Assembly (NCBI RefSeq): GCF_003369565.1
Contig: NZ_PIOD01000025.1
Location: 175,721 to 239,720, forward strand
Direction of reading: 5' to 3'
DNA length: 64,000 bases
Source of the DNA: Oceanobacillus chungangensis
Lineage (GTDB): Bacteria > Bacillota > Bacilli > Bacillales > Amphibacillaceae
The notes under the pieces were generated by a model. That model saw only the letters and a list, made by a program, of their open reading frames with translations, was not told where the DNA came from and did no database searches. A program made the position numbers and the translations under genes. Below are positions 63,248 through 64,000 of this stretch, piece after piece (the stretch's first letter is position 1; every line of letters begins with the position of its first letter).

Positions 63248-64000
63248 TTAATTCCGGACAAATTTTAACTCAATCGTATTATGAAGCGCTTTTTCAAGAT
63301 GTTTTTTCTGTTTATTTGCTTGGTATTCCTCTGGCATAAAATCACTGTTACAATAGAGCGTCAGTATAATTGCACCTTTACTAATCGTAAAATCAAAATC
63401 TTGTACAACCTGCCGTTTTGTCGCATCGAGGGAATAGGTGAATTTAAGAAGTGCACCTAATGTATAAAGCTTCTTTCTATCCTTTTTTAAGAACCAGTTG
63501 TGAAAAGGATCAATAAATTGCTTAAACACTGTCTTATTTTTATAGGACGCAATTAATGCCAATTTCAATCGATCAATATGCATCAGTCCATCGATTGTCC
63601 GGTTTGCAAGTAAATAGAAGGTATGCTGTGCACTAGACTCAGAATCTATATATTGCCCTAGATGATATACATAACAGGCACGATCGAGCAATTCCCAATC
63701 CTGTCTTGTCAAAGAGCCTAATCCGTTAATTTGAAGCTCTTGAAGCAGTTTCTTCGTTAAAATTTGGACATGATGAATTTGCGTTTTATTTAAGTTGTAT
63801 TCATGGACTAAGTCTTCAATGCTGTCCTGGAGTACATTAGGATGCAGCGATGATTCCAAATGTTTGGTTAATCGTTTATAAAATACACCATCACGTAATC
63901 CTTTTCTACTAAGTACAAATGTCTTTGCATCTATCATTTGGTAAAGACAAAGAAATACATTCGCTGCAGGCACTATTGTATCAATTCGATCACTGGATAA
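63248..64000 (-). CDS. ppx: Exopolyphosphatase (Ppx/GppA), C-terminal part
   Basis: The frame is open to the window edge, so the gene starts outside. It contains about 250 C-terminal residues: LSSDRIDTIVPAANVFLCLY at the boundary with the catalytic ASKHA domain, then the helical C-terminal domain (VHEYNLNKTQIHHVQILTKK, then LLDRACYVYHLGQYI with HD-like His). Ppx degrades polyphosphate from the ends. The pairing with ppk1, 253 bases downstream, sets the polyphosphate level. An ATG at 63907 within the frame is internal, not the start. Confidence 0.9.
   Translation of the reverse strand, partial: LSSDRIDTIVPAANVFLCLYQMIDAKTFVLSRKGLRDGVFYKRLTKHLESSLHPNVLQDSIEDLVHEYNLNKTQIHHVQILTKKLLQELQINGLGSLTRQDWELLDRACYVYHLGQYIDSESSAQHTFYLLANRTIDGLMHIDRLKLALIASYKNKTVFKQFIDPFHNWFLKKDRKKLYTLGALLKFTYSLDATKRQVVQDFDFTISKGAIILTLYCNSDFMPEEYQANKQKKHLEKALHNTIELKFVRN

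Overview
The window is low-GC Gram-positive chromosomal DNA. Strong AGGAGG-type ribosome sites, ATG/GTG/TTG starts, spore-coat genes of the CotB type, a type II pantothenate kinase, an OpuC osmolyte transporter and abundant intergenic repeats all point to Bacillaceae. An Oceanobacillus/Virgibacillus-like halotolerant relative is my best guess, by inference only. I saw no rRNA, tRNA, CRISPR array, insertion sequence or prophage. The region is ordinary chromosome with a rather high load of decayed genes and repeats.

Layout. 0-7.5 kb: coaW (minus), xpaC-telA, then the opuCABCD compatible-solute transporter behind a palindrome and next to a decayed minus-strand gene. 7.5-13 kb: an M20 amidohydrolase, divergent from a NRAMP-like permease followed by the 5-oxoprolinase genes pxpB-pxpA-pxpC. 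13-15.5 kb: a SUKH (SMI1/KNR4) protein and a SEC-C protein with a possible barstar relic between them. 15.5-19.6 kb: glycerate kinase under a consensus cre site, then galU and ugd, which make UDP-glucose and UDP-glucuronate. 19.6-26.6 kb: a LysR regulator divergent from the methylcitrate cycle genes prpC-prpD-prpB, then a nitronate monooxygenase and an enoyl-CoA hydratase. 26.8-33.4 kb: a sigma-54 activator, a consensus -24/-12 promoter and the operon scoA-scoB-hydroxybutyrate dehydrogenase-thiolase-GntP permease. This forms a complete route for uptake of 3-hydroxybutyrate and its conversion to acetyl-CoA.

33.6-42 kb: a dead PQQ-dehydrogenase/cytochrome c gene, a lipoprotein, a HesB-like protein, an orphan ArsB-type permease, three CotB-like coat genes on the minus strand, an acetyltransferase and unknown proteins. 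42-46 kb: hxlB/hxlA/hxlR (ribulose-monophosphate formaldehyde fixation) and the adaptive alkylation pair adaA-ogt, in which adaA has an early stop codon. 46-54 kb: DUF2975 plus an HTH protein, DUF817, DUF4317, a hydrolase remnant, a T-box leader in front of an MFS exporter, two VOC proteins, a second acetyltransferase and a YhdH-type oxidoreductase killed by one amber codon. 54-64 kb: DUF1648, a 789-residue two-domain prenyl synthase, a YuxH EAL-HDOD protein, a phosphoesterase, a DUF2187 protein, ppk1 and the start of a gene for Ppx.

The most unusual observations are: (1) three non-coding arrays with a degenerate CTCC core recurring every 20-21 bp, filling 3' intergenic gaps up to the stop codons; (2) the large protein with a canonical C-terminal prenyl-diphosphate synthase and an N-terminal half carrying its own aspartate-rich motifs; (3) a T-box whose specifier and acceptor-pairing bases fit tRNA-Gln (or Ser) but which controls an MFS transporter; (4) a NRAMP-family permease lacking both metal-binding motifs in the 5-oxoprolinase cluster. 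At least three further families of dispersed intergenic repeats are present.
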